Positions 14,463 through 15,737 of a stretch of DNA of 15,737 nucleotides are shown piece after piece. Numbering within the stretch: position 1 is the first letter of the stretch; every line of letters starts with the position of its first letter. The DNA is taken from the NCBI GenBank assembly GCA_003972865.1, contig QOAX01000063.1, forward strand, positions 1-15,737. The letters are read 5' to 3'. A program made the translations under genes and the position numbers. Source of the DNA: Verrucomicrobiota bacterium. Its GTDB lineage: Bacteria; Verrucomicrobiota; Verrucomicrobiia; Limisphaerales; UBA1096. The notes under the pieces are model-generated. The model was not told the origin of the DNA. It searched no databases and worked only from the letters and a program-made list of their open reading frames with translations.

Positions 14463-14541
14463 GATCCGGGCAGCGGCACGTTTCTTCTGCGGTGTTCCCC
14501 ACACCCACCTCCTTGGCGTCTGTTGTCCGGATCATTTTTTT
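14463..14541 (+). ncRNA. Candidate structured RNA or large intrinsic terminator between the tRNA genes
   Basis: GATCCGGGCAGCGG (14463-14476) pairs along its whole length with CTGTTGTCCGGATC (14520-14533): 11 Watson-Crick pairs and three G-U pairs. After one A comes a run of seven T (14535-14541). The 43-base head contains a second perfect hairpin, GGTGT-TCCCC-ACACC (14491-14505). The T-run makes the plus strand the sensible orientation. Upstream, TTGACA at 14426-14431 with AACCAT at 14449-14454 (17-bp spacer) would place a start near 14461, exactly before the stem, so an independent RNA of about 80 nt is possible. A terminator for the tRNA-Ser transcript is the simpler reading. It matches no RNA family that I recognise. 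Confidence 0.45.
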
Positions 14542-14550
14542 CTAACTCGC

Positions 14551-14578
14551 TTGACCGGCAACAAACTTCTGGTAAGTT
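14551..14578 (+). promoter_or_regulatory. Candidate promoter of tRNA-Asp
   Basis: TTGACC (14551-14556), a 16-bp spacer and TAAGTT (14573-14578) end 15 bp before the tRNA. The -35 is good (five of six), the -10 weak (three of six). It starts directly after the T-run of the upstream hairpin, which supports separate transcription of the two tRNA genes. Confidence 0.35.
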
Positions 14579-14593
14579 CCTTCGGCCCTTTTC

Positions 14594-14670
14594 GGGGGTG
14601 TAGCTCAATCGGTTAGAGCGCTGGCCTGTCACGCCAGAGGTTGCGAGTTCAAGTCTCGTCACTCCCGCCA
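14594..14670 (+). tRNA. tRNA-Asp (anticodon GTC)
   Basis: The acceptor strand GGGGGTG (14594-14600) pairs with CACTCCC (14660-14666) with one G-U pair; discriminator G and an encoded CCA (14668-14670) follow. The D-arm contains AGCTCAATCGGTTAGAGC, the anticodon stem is CTGGC/GCCAG (14621-14625 and 14633-14637) and the loop CTGTCAC holds GTC at 14628-14630. The T-arm is GCGAG-TTCAAGT-CTCGT. Length is 77 nt. Confidence 0.96.
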
Positions 14671-14710
14671 TTTCCTTTCCCTGTTCGCATTTTTTCAAAA
14701 GCAGAAAGAC

Positions 14711-14773
14711 GAGGTCAACATGATCTCAAGTAGTTCCCGTCTCCCCTTGACGCGATAAAGGAGACAAAATAAT
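14711..14773 (+). promoter_or_regulatory. Hairpin and candidate promoter upstream of the PEGA lipoprotein pair
   Basis: GAGGTCA-ACA-TGATCTC (14711-14727) is a 7-bp stem with one G-U pair and may mark the end of the tRNA-Asp transcript, though no T-run follows. TTGACG (14747-14752), a 15-bp spacer and AATAAT (14768-14773, five of six) form a candidate promoter with a rather short spacer. GTCTCC (14739-14744) and GGAGAC (14760-14765) form an inverted repeat that brackets the -35 box, a possible operator. The remaining 14774-14820 is AT-rich with no clear Shine-Dalgarno. Confidence 0.35.
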
Positions 14774-14820
14774 TTTCCGCCCGTTCACTTCGAAATTTCA
14801 AAGACCAAAAAAACCAAGAG

Positions 14821-15228
14821 ATGCAAATCATTAAGCCAATTATTACTTGTATGATGCTTAACATGTTATCGGGTTGCGCAACGATGGTTCAGAAAAGTGC
14901 GACTGACTTGTTGTATGTCAATTCTGATCCACCAGGGGCGCAAGTGACGTTGTCCACCGGGGTAAAAGGTATAACTCCTTGCCAGTTCGAACTGCCCAGA
15001 AAAGCGAAATTGATGGTTGTGATTGAGAAGGAAGGCTACGAGCAGGTTGAAGTAATGGTTCAAGGAATACCCACTCCTAAAAGGGTTTTAATCAGTGGTC
15101 TGGGCAATCATATCGTGGGTGCGGGTCTTCTGGGCGTGATGGTGGACGATCAATCCGGTGCTGCATTTGAATTGAAACCCAATCCGATAGAAGTGAAACT
15201 GAAACCGAAGAAGGAACAGGCGCAATGA
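14821..15228 (+). CDS. PEGA-domain lipoprotein (first of a pair)
   Basis: A 135-residue precursor with a lipoprotein signal: a basic, hydrophobic N-terminus and the lipobox MLSGC, Cys19 being the lipidated residue. Residues 31-80 are a PEGA domain: LYVNSDPPGAQVTLS, GITPCQF and IEKEGYEQVEV are the family's typical strands, a small beta fold found on bacterial surface proteins. A glycine-rich, mildly hydrophobic stretch (91-108) and the tail LKPNPIEVKLKPKK follow. After Cys19 there is no Asp at +2 (Ala20), which in enterobacterial rules would permit export to the outer membrane by Lol. Role unknown. About 46% GC. The next gene overlaps by ATGA and is a paralogue with the same layout. Confidence 0.85.
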   Translation: MQIIKPIITCMMLNMLSGCATMVQKSATDLLYVNSDPPGAQVTLSTGVKGITPCQFELPRKAKLMVVIEKEGYEQVEVMVQGIPTPKRVLISGLGNHIVGAGLLGVMVDDQSGAAFELKPNPIEVKLKPKKEQAQ

Positions 15229-15659
15229 ATAACGCGATAAAGATACTGACTGTTGTTCTGATTGTTTTTTGCTCGGGCTGTGGGACAACAAAGGAAACGC
15301 TCTTCATAAACTCAGAGCCTACGGGAGCTCGGGTGACGCTATCCAACGGGATGGCTGGGGCAACGCCGTGCACATTTTTAGTGCCGCTTAAGGGGGAAAC
15401 CGTAGTGACCATTGAAAAAGTTGGATATGAATCTGCCCAAGTGACAGTCGCAAAAAAAGTTCAAAAACAAATGGTAGCGGCCCGTGCCGGCATGTTTGTA
15501 GGTGGACTTGCCATTTCTGCCGCCACCTTCGGTATGGCCGGTAATGAGGTCATGGCAGGTGGGATAGGCACCGTCAGTAAACTTTCCCCCAATCCTGTCA
15601 GTGTTAAGTTGCTTCCCCTTCCTAAAAAACTGCCGCCTCAAAAGAAGCCAGCGGATTAA
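15225..15659 (+). CDS. PEGA-domain lipoprotein (second of a pair)
   Basis: A 144-residue precursor with lipobox FCSGC (Cys19) and then a PEGA domain at about 26-75 (LFINSEPTGARVTLS, GATPCTF, IEKVGYESAQVTV). A glycine/alanine-rich hydrophobic stretch (86-115) and the tail LSPNPVSVKLLPLPKK follow. Domain order, the PNPxxVKL motif and the position of the cysteines match the preceding gene, so they are a tandem duplication that has since diverged. The start overlaps the first gene's stop (ATGA at 15225-15228) and AAGGA at 15211-15215 is a good ribosome binding site 9 nt upstream. The C-terminus is proline/lysine rich. Function is unknown; anchoring in a membrane facing the periplasm is well supported by the lipobox. 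Confidence 0.85.
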   Translation: MNNAIKILTVVLIVFCSGCGTTKETLFINSEPTGARVTLSNGMAGATPCTFLVPLKGETVVTIEKVGYESAQVTVAKKVQKQMVAARAGMFVGGLAISAATFGMAGNEVMAGGIGTVSKLSPNPVSVKLLPLPKKLPPQKKPAD

Positions 15660-15662
15660 AAG

Positions 15663-15687
15663 AAGCTCCGTGTCGTAAGCGGAGTTT
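15663..15687 (+). terminator. Possible intrinsic terminator after the lipoprotein pair
   Basis: AAGCTCCG (15663-15670) pairs with CGGAGTTT (15680-15687), eight pairs with one G-U, around a 9-base loop. The T-run is only three bases and belongs to the stem, so termination strength is doubtful. It starts 4 bp after the stop codon. The final 50 bases of the window show nothing further that I can identify. Confidence 0.4.
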
Positions 15688-15737
15688 AGCCCCTCGGGTG
15701 GTATTGCTGATGAATCGCCTTGAGCCGTTTGCTGGCG

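Noticed and set aside
14124..14504. Upstream extension of the aminotransferase gene
   Set aside because: The extra frame runs antisense through tRNA-Ser and gives a sequence unlike the family's N-terminus.
1..15737. Search for CRISPR arrays, IS elements, toxin-antitoxin pairs and defence genes
   Set aside because: No regularly spaced repeats, transposase motifs or terminal inverted repeats, and no small gene pairs of that type were seen.

Overview
The window looks like chromosomal DNA of a GC-rich member of the Verrucomicrobiota (or a close relative in the PVC group). The reasons are: a pseudopilin-like protein with the GFTLIELLVVIAIIAILAGLLLPALAKAKAKA-type N-terminus and a C-terminal H-X9-DG motif; a membrane-anchored TPR plus FG-GAP/ASPIC protein; a secreted beta-sandwich protein of the kind common in Planctomycetes and Verrucomicrobia; and a PPi-type phosphofructokinase. 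No phage, transposase or CRISPR array is visible. Assignment rests on family recognition only.

Layout. 1-1610 (+): the 3' part of a helical-repeat (TPR-like) gene, coupled to a divergent dihydropteroate-synthase-like gene. 1604-7005 (-): a three-gene, tightly packed operon read right to left: TPR/FG-GAP/ASPIC giant (3682-7005), secreted CBM-like protein (2738-3685, GTGA overlap), MscS-type channel (1604-2725). 7081-7821 (+): a pseudopilin-like H-X9-DG protein, divergent from the giant across about 75 bp. 7832-9238 (-) PPi-dependent phosphofructokinase, and 9359-10474 (-) a Gfo/Idh/MocA oxidoreductase. 10710-13029 (+): a lipoprotein-export module, a LolC-type permease with a DUF805 membrane domain fused at its N-terminus, overlapping lolD. 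13035-14123 (-): class V aminotransferase. 14257-14346 and 14594-14670 (+): tRNA-Ser(GGA) and tRNA-Asp(GTC), separated by 247 bp rich in RNA-fold signals. 14821-15659 (+): two overlapping paralogous PEGA-domain lipoprotein genes.

The core genes are around 60% GC by hand count of sample lines. The DUF805 part of the fusion (about 45%) and the PEGA lipoprotein pair (about 46%) are clearly more AT-rich, and neither contains the palindrome TTGGCCAA, which is found nine times elsewhere in the window. These look like later arrivals. Three tail-to-tail gene pairs end within 0-10 bp of one another, so the genome is compact.

Most interesting: (1) the in-frame DUF805-LolC fusion with a composition break at the junction; (2) the strongly over-represented palindrome TTGGCCAA, resembling the HIP1 situation of cyanobacteria; (3) a 14-bp stem with a U7 tail between the tRNA genes, either an elaborate terminator or a small RNA; (4) a DHPS-like protein that has lost the family's SRK lysine.
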